Shown here piece after piece: positions 34,174 to 43,953 of a stretch of 64,000 nt of DNA. The notes under the pieces were generated by a model. The model ran no database searches and was not told where the DNA came from. It saw only the letters and a program-made list of their open reading frames with translations. Every line of letters starts with the position of its first letter. The first letter of the stretch is position 1. Source of the stretch: Eubacterium sp. (GTDB lineage: Bacteria > Bacillota > Clostridia > Lachnospirales > Lachnospiraceae); NCBI GenBank assembly GCA_022764165.1, contig JALERM010000034.1, positions 1-64,000 of the forward strand, written 5' to 3'. Both the position numbers and the translations under genes were made by a program.

Positions 34174-35559
34174 CTATCCAATCTGAACCTTTTCCAATGG
34201 AAGCTTGGAAGGGCTCATTTTCCGTGGTGATGAAAATCCCATCATAATCGTAACAGACCCTACTCTTCCAATAAACATCAACATTGCCAATATTATCTTG
34301 GAAACCATTCCCACCTGTGGGGTCAGATTCAGGCTCAGTCCTACCGTTCCCAACGCTGACGCTGTCTCAAACAAAGCAGTCAGAATCGGAATACATTCCA
34401 GCTTTGAAATCAAAATAGCCGTTCCACAGCTTAATATCAAATATGTCATCAAAACACAGGTTGCCGAACGCATGATATCTTCATCCATTCTTCTTCCAAA
34501 AGCTTCCTCTGATTTTTTTCTTTTATAAACAGAATATATACTAATCGTAATAACAGCAAATGTTGTGGTTTTCATACCACCTGCCGTTGATCCAGGTGAA
34601 CCTCCAATCAACATCAGTACGATCATCAGAAATCTGCTTCCTTCCGTCATCTTTGTCAGATCTATGGAATTAAATCCGGCAGTTCTTGTGGTCACAGACT
34701 GAAACAGTGCGTGCAGAAGCTGATTAGGTATTGATACCCCTTCCGTTCCCGGTTCTCCCAATTCCATAAAAAAGAAAACAACAAATCCTGTTAATATAAG
34801 AATAGTTGATATGGTCAGTACTATTTTTGTATGAAGTTTCATTTTCTTAAAACGAAATTTCGTCTCTATCATATCTTTCCATACAAAAAATCCCAATCCA
34901 CCGATAATAATCAACAACATAATTACCAGATTCAGATACCAGTTATCACCCATGGTAGTGAGAGATGAAAACTGCTCTTCCGTACCCATCAAATCAAAAC
35001 CGGCATTACAAAATGCGGAAATAGAATGGAACAGAGAAAAATACATCCCTTTTCCAGGTCCATATTTGGGAACAAATATAAACGACAGCAGCAAAGCTCC
35101 GATCCCTTCAATCAGAAAAGTTCCCAATGTGAGAAATCGGGTAATCTTCACCATTCCTCCCACCTGTGGTGCTGAGATGGAATTCTGCATCAGCATCCGG
35201 GAACTGAGCCCGATCTTATGACCGGTCAGAGCCATAAAACTTACGGCAATACTCATAAACCCGATACCGCCAATCTGAATCATACAAAGAATTACGATCT
35301 GACCAAAAGTACTCCAGTACGTATACGTGTCAAAACGAATCAGACCAGTTACACAAGTTGCTGAAGTTGCAGTAAATAAAGCATCTGTAAAATCGGTCCA
35401 ATTTCCTGCCCTTGAAGACACCGGAAGCATCAAAAGAAATGCTCCTACAAAAATAATCAGTCCAAAAACGACAGGAATAATACGCATAGCAGAAACTTTT
35501 CGCAATCGTTTCAATACCTGTTCAGGGTACTTTTTCCATATAGGTGTATCTTCACTCAT
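34174..35559 (-). CDS. ktrB: Potassium transporter membrane subunit KtrB/TrkH
   Basis: A 461-residue TrkH/KtrB-type channel-like transporter. It has four repeats of two helices and a pore loop; selectivity loops have TSATCVTGL, SISAFCNAGF, SVTTRTAGFNS and TASALGTVGLSL, each with the conserved glycine. Several membrane helices have the GLGFFVW and GSPGSTAGGMKTTT motifs. It imports potassium coupled to sodium, with KtrA. GAGGTA precedes the ATG. It is first in the operon with ktrA, divergent from an ABC exporter pair. Confidence 0.93.
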   Translation of the reverse strand: MSEDTPIWKKYPEQVLKRLRKVSAMRIIPVVFGLIIFVGAFLLMLPVSSRAGNWTDFTDALFTATSATCVTGLIRFDTYTYWSTFGQIVILCMIQIGGIGFMSIAVSFMALTGHKIGLSSRMLMQNSISAPQVGGMVKITRFLTLGTFLIEGIGALLLSFIFVPKYGPGKGMYFSLFHSISAFCNAGFDLMGTEEQFSSLTTMGDNWYLNLVIMLLIIIGGLGFFVWKDMIETKFRFKKMKLHTKIVLTISTILILTGFVVFFFMELGEPGTEGVSIPNQLLHALFQSVTTRTAGFNSIDLTKMTEGSRFLMIVLMLIGGSPGSTAGGMKTTTFAVITISIYSVYKRKKSEEAFGRRMDEDIMRSATCVLMTYLILSCGTAILISKLECIPILTALFETASALGTVGLSLNLTPQVGMVSKIILAMLMFIGRVGSVTIMMGFSSPRKMSPSKLPLEKVQIG

Positions 35560-35790
35560 AATCTTTTTACCTCGAAATACACAAAAATTTCACAACTATT
35601 ACCATGATTGTAATTACTTCCCGGCTGTTTGTCAAATTAAATATTTTGGCACCAACGTTCTACTTTTTTTTAATATATTTTTTGTGATAGGGTCTTCTCA
35701 TTTTTGGTCAATCATGTATACTTTTATATATACTTTTTAGTTACTTTGGAAAGGGACATATATTGCACACTATGATGGGAGGGATATATT

Positions 35791-36672
35791 TTGCATGTAA
35801 TTGAAACAAATGTTTTAACCAAATATTATGGGAAAGCCCGCGGTATTATTAATTTAAATCTTTCGGTAGAAGAAGGGGATTTCTTTGGCTTTATCGGACC
35901 TAATGGAGCCGGGAAAAGTACTACGATCCGAACTTTAGTAGGACTGACACAAAAGACATCCGGAAGTGCCCGTATTTTCGGAAAAGATATTGAACAGGAT
36001 AAAGAAAAGATTCTGGCCGATATCGGCTATATGCCATCAGAAGCTATGTTTTATCCGGGAATGAAAGTCCGGGACATTATTAAGCTTTCCGCTGACCTTC
36101 ATAAGAAAGACTGCCGGAAACAGGCAGTACAGCTCTGCGAACAACTGCAGCTTGATACTTCCAGAAAAATTGATGAATTGTCTCTGGGAAATCGGAAAAA
36201 AGTATCCATTGTTTGTGCTATGCAGCATAACCCACGCCTGTACATCCTGGATGAACCTACCAGCGGTCTGGATCCGCTGATGCAGAAAGAATTTTTTACT
36301 CTGTTAAAGGAACGTCATAAAACCGGGGCGACTATATTTCTTTCTTCTCACATACTTTCTGAGATTCAAAGAAACTGTAACCGGGCAGCTATCATCCGTG
36401 AAGGACAGATCATTGCCTGTAACCGTGTGGAAAATCTGACGCAGACCAACACAAAACATGTCACGGTACATGGGATTACTTCTCTTCCGGATATACCAAA
36501 TATCCGCAATCTGCAGACAACCTCAGACGGTTTCAGCTTTCTTTTTCAGGGCGAAATCTCCGTTTTACTTCAGATTCTTTCCCGTATCAATCTGACTGAT
36601 GTCAATATTGCGGATCCTGATCTGGAAGAAATTTTCCTGCACTATTATGAGAAAGGAGGAACTATGTCATGA
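35791..36672 (+). CDS. ABC transporter ATP-binding protein (ABC-2 type)
   Basis: A 293-residue ATPase subunit starting at a TTG that has GGGAGGGA before it. Walker A is GPNGAGKST (about 36-44), the signature is LSLGNRKKV (departing from LSGGQ), Walker B is LYILDEPTSGLDP, and the switch histidine is in FLSSHILSEI. A C-terminal regulatory domain follows. The degenerate signature is common in ABC-2 exporters. Its stop overlaps the start of the permease gene (ATGA), so they form one exporter. The substrate is unknown. Confidence 0.9.
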   Translation: MHVIETNVLTKYYGKARGIINLNLSVEEGDFFGFIGPNGAGKSTTIRTLVGLTQKTSGSARIFGKDIEQDKEKILADIGYMPSEAMFYPGMKVRDIIKLSADLHKKDCRKQAVQLCEQLQLDTSRKIDELSLGNRKKVSIVCAMQHNPRLYILDEPTSGLDPLMQKEFFTLLKERHKTGATIFLSSHILSEIQRNCNRAAIIREGQIIACNRVENLTQTNTKHVTVHGITSLPDIPNIRNLQTTSDGFSFLFQGEISVLLQILSRINLTDVNIADPDLEEIFLHYYEKGGTMS

Positions 36673-37454
36673 CTCTTTGGAAACACGAATTGAAATTAAG
36701 CCGAATCTCTCTGCTGATCTGGACAGCATCCATTGCATTTTTAATAGTAATCTGCATTTTTATGTTTCCGGAAATGGAAGGCCAAATGGATAGTGTCAGT
36801 GATATGTTCGCTTCCATGGGAAGTTTTTCACAGGCCTTCGGAATGGACCGCCTGAACTTTGGAGAATTCATGGGATTCTATAGTGTGGAATGTGGAAACA
36901 TTCTCGGTCTGGGAGGTGCCTTTTTTGCTGCCTTCACCGGCATCCTGGCTCTGGCAAAAGAAGAAAAAGAACATACGGCAGAATTCCTGCTGACACATCC
37001 TATCAGCAGAACTTCTGTTTTTGTCACAAAATATCTTTCCCTGTTGACACAGATCGTTCTTTTGAATCTGATTGTCCTTATACTTTCTGTTCTCTCCGCA
37101 CAGATGGTGGGAGAACAGATACCATGGAAAGAATTTCTGCTGTTCCATCTTGCTTACTTTATTATGCAGATTGAGACAGGCTCCATCTGTTTTTCCATCT
37201 CCGCCTTTCTTCACCGCAGCGGCCTGGGAATCGGCATTGGACTGGCATCCATGCTGTACTTTCTGAACATTATTGCTAATCTTACTGAAGACGCCAAATG
37301 GCTCAAATATCTTACACCTTTTGGATATACAGAAGGTGCCGATATCATCACAGAATGTGCTCTGGACTGGAAAATGATTGCAGTCGGAATTGCCTGTGCT
37401 GTTGTTTTTCTTATCATTGCACTTCTAAAATATAACAAAAAAGATATTAGTTGA
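36669..37454 (+). CDS. ABC-2 type permease
   Basis: A 261-residue integral membrane protein with about six helices (ISLLIWTASIAFLIVICIFMF, GGAFFAAFTGILALA, and the ABC-2 hallmark TAEFLLTHPISRTSVFVTKYLSLL region). It pairs with the ATPase upstream through a four-base overlap. The cargo is unknown; similar two-gene exporters handle antibiotics, peptides or lipids. A strong terminator follows. Confidence 0.88.
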   Translation: MTLWKHELKLSRISLLIWTASIAFLIVICIFMFPEMEGQMDSVSDMFASMGSFSQAFGMDRLNFGEFMGFYSVECGNILGLGGAFFAAFTGILALAKEEKEHTAEFLLTHPISRTSVFVTKYLSLLTQIVLLNLIVLILSVLSAQMVGEQIPWKEFLLFHLAYFIMQIETGSICFSISAFLHRSGLGIGIGLASMLYFLNIIANLTEDAKWLKYLTPFGYTEGADIITECALDWKMIAVGIACAVVFLIIALLKYNKKDIS

Positions 37455-37462
37455 GAATGGAT

Positions 37463-37486
37463 ACCCGGAGAGGAATCTCTCCGGGT
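37463..37486 (+). terminator. Terminator of the ABC-2 exporter
   Basis: A 10-bp perfect stem ACCCGGAGAG with a 4-base loop, followed by TATATTAATT, 8 bases after the permease stop. Confidence 0.75.
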
Positions 37487-38263
37487 TATATTAATTGATA
37501 CTCCTTCAGCAGCCTGGTCTGGTATTTCTTATTTTCTGTAGCCTTCTTCAGATCTTCAACTCTTCCATCCTCTATTAACAATTTTGTTAATTTCATGGCA
37601 ATTTCTAATCCGGCTTTTTTTCCAATTTTCACTCCAACTCGTTTTCCTTTCTCCATTCCCACTTTCTTTCCAGCATCTTCTCCCTGTTTCCTGCTTTCTT
37701 CACGTATATCCTCCAGTGCCTTACACATATCATACATCTCCTTTTCATTCATAATTTTCTGTTTTAAACTCTTTAGCCTTCTCTCCCCGGCTAATACCCA
37801 AATCATATCATATACATCTTCTGGTATCTGACAAAATTCTTCTCGATTATCCTGAATAAAACAGCCTAATGACAGGGAGATACCTTTGCTCTTTTTTCAC
37901 CCCGGATAAAAATTCTTTATCTCTTAACCTCTTTTTCATATCCCGTGAAATTTGATAGTATTGTTTTTCGTACTGCCTCAGTTCATATCCCCATTGCCGG
38001 AACGGCATAAAATAATGAACTTTCATCTGGTGTTCCACACCAACCAGAACCTCTGCTTCTGGAAGTTTTACTTTCCATATCTGGTCACCATATCTTTTTT
38101 CACCTTTTTTTCTTTCGTCCAATGCATTCAGATTCCCGTCAAGTTCTGTCAAATACTCAGGTTTTATCATATCTTTTCCCTGAAAAAAACAATAGTTCAA
38201 TAATTCTGCACTTCTCTCTTTATCAGAAAAATAACGGGATATTACAATATCCGCTTCCTGCAT
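37486..38263 (-). pseudogene. Rpn/PD-(D/E)XK nuclease family transposase, degraded
   Basis: Two frames on the minus strand form parts of one Rpn-family (PD-(D/E)XK, YhgA-like) gene. The 5' part (38263 down to 37847) has DIVISRYFSDKERSAELLNY, the active-site region LDERKKGEKRYGDQIWKV and LVGVEHQMKVHYFMPFRQWGYELRQYEKQ, and ends at EQRYLPVIRLFYSG. The 3' part has the usual C terminus (EDVYDMIWVLAGERRLKSL) and the long Lys/Gly-rich tail (KKVGMEKGKRVGVKIGKKAG). The central segment is deleted and the frame is shifted, so it is non-functional. Rpn proteins promote RecA-independent recombination. An insertion-like remnant. Confidence 0.75.
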
Positions 38264-38442
38264 CTTCTCCTTTCCGAATATAGAGACTTATGTAAACCAT
38301 AAACACAATATGATTATTTAATAAAATTATATCACATTAAGTTTATTTTAGCAATCTAATACTTTGCTTTTATATTTCTACTCTATACTCTTTTATTATT
38401 CTTTGTGGAATTTCCGGCGGACCTGCCGATGATAAGATATAT

Positions 38443-38476
38443 CCTGAAAGTATGCCATGATTTTTCGCCTTTCAGG
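38443..38476 (-). terminator. Possible terminator of the FtsX permease gene
   Basis: On the minus strand CCTGAAAG pairs with CTTTCAGG around an 18-base loop, followed by ATATATCTT. A second outer arm near 38497 could pair instead. The rest of 38264-38508 has no visible gene. Confidence 0.4.
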
Positions 38477-38508
38477 TAAATTTATTATGACACGCTCTCA
38501 GGATATTT

Positions 38509-41190
38509 TCAATAGAGATTTATAGTTTCTTTCTTCATTTTTCGATTCACGAGATAGTATATGCCAACAATACTTCCTATTCCAATAATTGTTACAGTTA
38601 TAACTAACTCCCATCCAAATCCAACACTCTGCAGGTTATGATAGAACTGTTCCAGAGCCTGACCATAGGTAAGATTTCTTCCAATCAATTCCCCATATTC
38701 TTCTTTTTTCTGCAGGACATGGATTAGAAAGTAACCAAGATATCCCATCCATCCGGTCAGGATAGCCATACCTCCGGATAACAGAGCACGACATGCCATC
38801 TGTCTGTGCATCTGTTTGATTGACATTCCGATTGCCCGCAGAATGATATATTGTTTTTTCCGTTGTCTCACTTCTAACAAAAGGATATCACTGAGAAGAA
38901 GCAGACATACCAACAATATACATAGGGAACAGGAAACCAGCAGTAAAAGAGTCTGTATCTGTACCTGGATTTGAGCATCATTTTCTTCCCTGTAATTCAT
39001 AAAGGATAGTCCTTTTTCTGCGGCATAATCAGCCAGTACATAATCCGTTGACAGATACCCGGCATTCATGGATGTAAAAATCAATGCATGAGAATATGCT
39101 TCCCCTATTCCCGTCACATAAGAATTACTGATATTTTTATTCGATTCCAGATTATTCATAATCTTCCAAAATGCAGCATCCGAACATAAAATACTATACG
39201 CTGCTCCTTCATAAATCATACATTTTCCCAATTCTGGAAAATCTGAAGCAGCAACAATAGCTCCAACCTTACATACCGTAGTTCCGACAGAAACCGGGGC
39301 GGCACGATCCGATGCAGTTCCTGATTTTCCATAAAACGCAAGAGAAATACTGTCTCCTGCGTGAAGCCCGGCGGTATCATATGCCTTCTGCCCCATAAAA
39401 TATTTTCCGTCCTTTATCTCCGGAAACAGTAAAACAACCTGCTCTCCCTCTTCAAATTTTTTCAGGGAAATACCCATCTGCTCCAAATTGAGATATTTCT
39501 CATAGCTTTTTGATGGAACTCCATAAAGAGTTATACCGATTCCTTTTGGAAAAGGAACCATAGTTTCTGTTAGATTGTCCTCTCCATTGATGAGTTTGTT
39601 CTGAAGTGATGTCTGAGTACCCCAGAGATTTTTCTTTGCATCTACGGCCATTCTGCATTCTTCCATTCCAGAAAACTGTAATTCAGCATCTGCTCTCACA
39701 TAAGGTGCCACCCAACTGACTCCCGGAACCTGTTCTGTGGTCTTAATCGTATCTGCACGTATCCATGCATTCGCTTCATCTACCTGACTGATCAGTGAAG
39801 AATCCAACATATAGGAATAATTACCCCGGCGAATCCTGATTCCCTGAACGGGATTCAGAGACTGTACCACACAAAAAACCAAAACAATACAGAATATTGC
39901 GGAAAACATCGTAACCAGTCCCCGAGACAAAAGACGATACCATTTCACAACGGTATGTTTCATCTGTACTCTGCCCACCAGAGGCTGATGAAGTGCAATC
40001 AACAAAATCAGCATCCGTGATACCATAATTCCGCCCATCCACAAAATAAGAACTACCGCTATTTCGTTGTATGGAATAACAATTTGAAAAGACGCAACAC
40101 TGATTCTCGTCAACTGCCTTAAAATACCGACTGTTCCCAGAACTCCCAGTCCTGTTCCCAAAATAACGGATCCGCCTGAGATAAACAAAATTTCACATAT
40201 CATCATTTTCACCAATTGTCTTTTTGTGATGCCTATGCTTCGAAACAGAGCAATTCCCCGTATTTCTTTCTGCATCTGCATCAGATAGATACAGACAACC
40301 GCCAGAATCGTAGTAAGAAAAATCAATGTCAGATATACGATAGGATAACGCCCTTCATCTGATGAACGATAATGATAAAGATTCTGTTCAATTTTACATA
40401 CTTGCTGCCGTGGTCGGGTCTGCCTCAGATAACTCTCCACTTTTTCAATAACCGGTTCTACTTCCCCTGCTGTCGAAAAGAAATATTGAATCTCAGGAGT
40501 AATACTTCCTTCCCCAAGAAAACTCTCCGCTTCGCGAAGCAAACTTTCCGCTTCTGACTCAAACAGAATAACTCCCACCAATGTCTTCGAACGGGCTGAC
40601 CAGATATCTGTATACTCTTTCAAAATCCCTGAAAGAACAAATGTCTTTTGAATATGAACTGCATTTCCTTCATAACCTATTATTTCTGACTCAGATACCA
40701 GAGAGTTTTTCTGCTCCTCACTCACAGGCCAGTCCACCGGAATCATAATATCCAGAACAATCTCCTGACCTGTCTCATAACTATAACCCAAGCCGCTGAG
40801 GATATCCGCTTCCATCACGATTTCGCCCGGACAAGAAGGTAATTTACCTGACTGCATCTGCAGCCGTCCCAATTTCCAGAGTTGTTTATCAATCACACCA
40901 ACTCCCGCACCTGTTCTGAGATGTCCATACTTCCGTGCTGTACCGACAGCTTCAACCTCCGGATCTGATTTCAGAAAATCGCCATCCTTCTCCTGACCAT
41001 CCAGAAAAGCAGCATCCCACTCGCCATAAACAGAATAACGATACTCCTCATTGGTTTTATCCATACTTTTCATTATAGACAAAGAAACCAGTGAAAATGC
41101 AAAGGAAATACTGAGAACCATAAAAAGAAGAATCGTATCCCTTTTCTGTTTTTTCATTTTTTCAAGACTTAAAAAAAACAATTCTTTCAT
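38509..41190 (-). CDS. FtsX-like ABC transporter permease, large
   Basis: An 893-residue permease with two FtsX-type modules: an N-terminal helix (TILLFMVLSISFAFSLVSLSIM), a large extracytoplasmic domain (about 50-280), three helices (YLTLIFLTTILAVVCIYLMQM through about 420), a further helix and a second large extracytoplasmic domain (about 450-740), then three C-terminal helices (LLLLVSCSLCILLVCLLLLS to the end). Long extracytoplasmic domains characterise MacB/BceB-like transporters that sense or remove membrane-bound peptides rather than cross the membrane. Its likely ATPase, response regulator and histidine kinase are about 4 kb away in the opposite direction. No ATPase gene is adjacent on its own strand. 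Confidence 0.88.
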   Translation of the reverse strand: MKELFFLSLEKMKKQKRDTILLFMVLSISFAFSLVSLSIMKSMDKTNEEYRYSVYGEWDAAFLDGQEKDGDFLKSDPEVEAVGTARKYGHLRTGAGVGVIDKQLWKLGRLQMQSGKLPSCPGEIVMEADILSGLGYSYETGQEIVLDIMIPVDWPVSEEQKNSLVSESEIIGYEGNAVHIQKTFVLSGILKEYTDIWSARSKTLVGVILFESEAESLLREAESFLGEGSITPEIQYFFSTAGEVEPVIEKVESYLRQTRPRQQVCKIEQNLYHYRSSDEGRYPIVYLTLIFLTTILAVVCIYLMQMQKEIRGIALFRSIGITKRQLVKMMICEILFISGGSVILGTGLGVLGTVGILRQLTRISVASFQIVIPYNEIAVVLILWMGGIMVSRMLILLIALHQPLVGRVQMKHTVVKWYRLLSRGLVTMFSAIFCIVLVFCVVQSLNPVQGIRIRRGNYSYMLDSSLISQVDEANAWIRADTIKTTEQVPGVSWVAPYVRADAELQFSGMEECRMAVDAKKNLWGTQTSLQNKLINGEDNLTETMVPFPKGIGITLYGVPSKSYEKYLNLEQMGISLKKFEEGEQVVLLFPEIKDGKYFMGQKAYDTAGLHAGDSISLAFYGKSGTASDRAAPVSVGTTVCKVGAIVAASDFPELGKCMIYEGAAYSILCSDAAFWKIMNNLESNKNISNSYVTGIGEAYSHALIFTSMNAGYLSTDYVLADYAAEKGLSFMNYREENDAQIQVQIQTLLLLVSCSLCILLVCLLLLSDILLLEVRQRKKQYIILRAIGMSIKQMHRQMACRALLSGGMAILTGWMGYLGYFLIHVLQKKEEYGELIGRNLTYGQALEQFYHNLQSVGFGWELVITVTIIGIGSIVGIYYLVNRKMKKETINLY

Positions 41191-41345
41191 TACCGATACC
41201 TCTTGTTCAAAAATTAATAAATTAATATAGAATGCAATAGCAGTTTTCCTGGTTCATCTCTATCCATATAAGCTCAATCATCCATTTCGAACAATATGAT
41301 ATATAAATTCTCGATATTTATTAACAATTCAATTTCTTTGTAAAA

Positions 41346-41534
41346 TTAACCTATATGCTCATATATTATTTGCAACGTAGAACTAACCTTAACTTTAGTT
41401 CCGCAATTTCCGCATTCCTCTCCTCTAAATACACTGATTTCAGAATCATTTTTCAATGAACTTGCCATAATAGAAATAGTTGTACTAGCACAAAGGCAAC
41501 AGCAAAATATTACAGTTAACAATATTTTCTTCAT
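41346..41534 (-). CDS. Small secreted cysteine-containing peptide
   Basis: A 62-residue protein from the ATG at 41534, which has GGAGG at a good distance; a longer frame from 41564 lacks one. Residues 1-24 form a signal peptide rich in cysteines (KKILLTVIFCCCLCASTTIS). The 38-residue mature part is SSLKNDSEISVFRG followed by EECGNCG, a CxxC knuckle, and a short end. No recognised family. Its place directly upstream of the permease gene on the same strand suggests a peptide that is a substrate, signal or accessory factor of that transporter. I recall longer secreted CxxC proteins in similar contexts, so this may be a truncated version. Confidence 0.6.
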   Translation of the reverse strand: MKKILLTVIFCCCLCASTTISIMASSLKNDSEISVFRGEECGNCGTKVKVSSTLQIIYEHIG

Positions 41535-41704
41535 ATGAGTACCTCCATATATATCTCTCTTCATAATAATATAAACACTTCCTTAGATATGGGCATTACT
41601 GCCCATACCCCTCATTCAAATCATACGTGCACTATTAACACATTCGGCTTAACCTTATACCTCAACCCAGAATTCCATGTTTATTGGCTCTCTCCACCCT
41701 AAAA

Positions 41705-42025
41705 TCACATAAAATATGTCATATATTGTATATAATTACTACTAAAAACAAACAGCATTCCAAGTAAAATACTTATTCCCCAATGCATAAGAAATTTCTT
41801 TCCTGGAAGTTCCGTAGAATAAAATGACTGCCTACCTTTCCATTTACAATAAAAATGAACCAAAAAATAGCACGCAAACACAAAATACACTTCCAAATGC
41901 ATCCAAGCTACACTTGTAGGATTATCTCCACTACCACTTACAGCACTAACCATATCAAAAAAATCTCTTACTCCTTGGTATCCCCAACTCCTTGGTATAT
42001 AACAACACACAATAAGGACAAGCAA
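41705..42025 (-). CDS. Small membrane protein, probably 5'-truncated
   Basis: A 106-codon frame with three hydrophobic segments (MLVLIVCCYIP at its start, VYFVFACYFLVHFYCKW, and ISILLGMLFVFSSNYIQ). The TTG at 42025 has no ribosome binding site and hydrophobic coding-like sequence continues upstream (IGFCTFLILVITLL) to a stop at 42077-42079 without a start codon, so the N terminus is missing or damaged. Not recognised. It lies between the secreted peptide and the lipoprotein on the same strand. Confidence 0.4.
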   Translation of the reverse strand: MLVLIVCCYIPRSWGYQGVRDFFDMVSAVSGSGDNPTSVAWMHLEVYFVFACYFLVHFYCKWKGRQSFYSTELPGKKFLMHWGISILLGMLFVFSSNYIQYMTYFM

Positions 42026-42150
42026 TGTAATAACTAATATTAAAAAAGTACAAAAACCAATTTTCTTCTGTCTGCTTTAGATGACCATGAACCCGTCCTG
42101 TGGTCGCCTGGTTCAGAGAATTTACATTTTCCGATCACATCCCGTTTCAC

Positions 42151-43143
42151 CTATTCAATCTTGGAGTCCCTGTAATATTTTTCCACATCTTCCAGAGACT
42201 TCTCTATTTTTTTCTGTTCCGTTTCTCCAATAGATTTCTTTACAATCTCTTCAACATATGTCAGGTAATACTCATTCACATCCTTGCAGTCTTTATTTCC
42301 TACTTTTGTCTTGCCATCTCGGAAATCATTTTGAAGTTTTTGATATAGTTTTTTAATGGTTTTCTCGATTCGGATCAATTCTCGATTCTTTTCCAGAGAC
42401 TCCTGAAGAGTTGTACCTGCTTCTTCATAGATTGTCTCATACTCTGAACGAACAGCATCATCTGCAAATTCTTCCTGATACTGCTTCAGAATCTGATCCA
42501 GTTCTTCATCAGAAATATCAATCCCACATTGCAGAGCATACTGATAGATCTGATATTTTTCTATCAGGGATGACTTTGTCGATGCAATCGCTTCTTCCTC
42601 TGCCATGCCATGGAATTGCATATCTATCTGCACACCAAGTGTAAAGACATACTGAGTATCCAGCGTGTCATACTTGTTCTCCAGATCCAGACACAGTCGC
42701 AAAACCTCCGGTTCCGGAGCAAACTCTGTCTCCAGTGTACCTTCTATCTTTGTTATATATTCCTGAATAAACTCTGCATTCCTGTAAAATGTTCCTGCTT
42801 CAGTTTCCATATACCATTCTTCCTCATTCTGAAAAAAATAAAAGGTATCCTGAGAATCATCCTCATAACGCAGAACTATTGTCAGATAATCTTCCGATCG
42901 CTGTATATTTTCTACATCTTTCGAATCCATCGGTTCCGCAGACTCGATATCCTCTACCAGATCCACAAGTTTCCCACCGGGATAATCATCCACCGAAATC
43001 TTTGTAAGATTTAACTGCAATTCAGAAATCGTATCCGGTGCTGGAAGCTGAACATTTTCCACCGAAACATCTTCGATTTTTCCACAGCCAGTACATAGCA
43101 GAAACGTTGCCTCTATGATATACAAACAGTACTTAAACTTCAT
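42151..43143 (-). CDS. Lipoprotein with DUF5301-like N domain and SurA-like helical C domain
   Basis: About 330 residues. The start is the ATG at 43143, 8 bases after GGAGGAG. The signal peptide ends in a lipobox (FLLCTGC, with acylation at about C20). The N-terminal mature part (ELQLNLTKISVDDYPGGKLVDLVEDIESAEP, by its key parts) resembles a DUF5301 domain seen in Firmicute lipoproteins. The C-terminal half (about 165-330) is helical and charged, with ASTKSSLIEKYQIYQYALQCG and DISDEELDQILKQYQEEF, like the N domain of SurA/PrsA foldases, but no parvulin domain is visible. It should be anchored outside the membrane. In this locus it may bind a peptide or help fold it. Confidence 0.6.
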   Translation of the reverse strand: MKFKYCLYIIEATFLLCTGCGKIEDVSVENVQLPAPDTISELQLNLTKISVDDYPGGKLVDLVEDIESAEPMDSKDVENIQRSEDYLTIVLRYEDDSQDTFYFFQNEEEWYMETEAGTFYRNAEFIQEYITKIEGTLETEFAPEPEVLRLCLDLENKYDTLDTQYVFTLGVQIDMQFHGMAEEEAIASTKSSLIEKYQIYQYALQCGIDISDEELDQILKQYQEEFADDAVRSEYETIYEEAGTTLQESLEKNRELIRIEKTIKKLYQKLQNDFRDGKTKVGNKDCKDVNEYYLTYVEEIVKKSIGETEQKKIEKSLEDVEKYYRDSKIE

Positions 43144-43166
43144 AATCATCTCTCCTCCCTTTCAAT

Positions 43167-43209
43167 GGTACTTTATGACTATGAAAAAATTTTATAGTCA
43201 TAGAGTACC
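43167..43209. promoter_or_regulatory. 43-bp near-perfect palindrome in the lipoprotein leader
   Basis: GGTACTTTATGACTATGAAAA is followed by its near-exact reverse complement (two differences, both G-U compatible in RNA). It ends about 20 bases before the lipoprotein ribosome binding site. It could be an operator, a leader hairpin, or the scar of an element. Confidence 0.55.
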
Positions 43210-43259
43210 AAATCCACTTTTTCCTCTTTATATTAAACATATGGGAAAGAGTCTTTGAT

Positions 43260-43487
43260 TTATTTCGATACAGTAAAACTATCTGTTATTCTTCCATAGT
43301 TGATAGTTACTAGCCTATCATAAACCTGCCCTTTTACATCTGCACTAAATGAAAAAGTAATCTCTCCGTAGGGCATGACCCTGTTAGAAAGCTTGGCTGA
43401 CACTCGGTGTATGAACAGGTGGGACGAAGTTGCGTTCAAATGAAATCGATAAAAATATATAATTCCACTATATATCAGATTAATCAC
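43260..43487 (-). pseudogene. Fragment of a secreted-protein C terminus
   Basis: A 75-codon frame. The last 48 residues (SAKLSNRVMPYGEITFSFSA, then DVKGQVYDRLVTINYGRITD) look like a beta-rich domain end, but the first 27 are a poor match to any start and contain no signal peptide. It overlaps the next gene by 8 bases. Likely the remnant of a larger exported protein. Not recognised. Confidence 0.35.
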
Positions 43488-43953
43488 TAATTGAGTAAAT
43501 ATAAAGACTATCTACACTCTTTATAAAAGATTCATCTGCCGAATAAAATTTTAACGAACCCATAACATCACTAAGGATTATTATATTTTCAAATTTCTTA
43601 TCAAAATAAACTGTTCCCATTTCCATCATATTTTTTTCTTCATTATACTTATAAATATTAGCAATATACATACCATTAATAGAATTAGTTTTTCCAAAAA
43701 ATCGGTATTCTTCTGAATTTGCATTATTACCCTCAAAAGATACTGTACCACATGTTATTTTATAGTTTATAAAATAGCAATAATTTCTGATAGAAATAGA
43801 CACATTAGAGTCTTGTGTATATTGGTTTTTAATAAGCATTCCCGAAAAATAATACCTTTTTTTACAGAAAAGTAATATGATTGATATAAGCAGTATAAAA
43901 ACAATTATTATATATTTTTTATTTTTTAAAATTTTCTTGCTATAATGTTTCAA
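43480..43953 (-). CDS. Membrane-anchored protein of unknown function
   Basis: A 157-residue protein starting at a TTG with GGAAGGGG before it. It has a basic N terminus (KKILKNKKY), one membrane segment (IIIVFILLISIILLFC, about 14-30) and a 125-residue predicted extracellular, tyrosine- and asparagine-rich beta region (TCGTVSFEGNNANSEEYRFF, GTVYFDKKFENIIILSDVMG). The pattern resembles membrane-anchored immunity or accessory proteins of peptide loci, but no family is recognised. Lower GC than neighbours, suggesting a recent origin. Confidence 0.5.
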   Translation of the reverse strand: MKHYSKKILKNKKYIIIVFILLISIILLFCKKRYYFSGMLIKNQYTQDSNVSISIRNYCYFINYKITCGTVSFEGNNANSEEYRFFGKTNSINGMYIANIYKYNEEKNMMEMGTVYFDKKFENIIILSDVMGSLKFYSADESFIKSVDSLYIYSISD

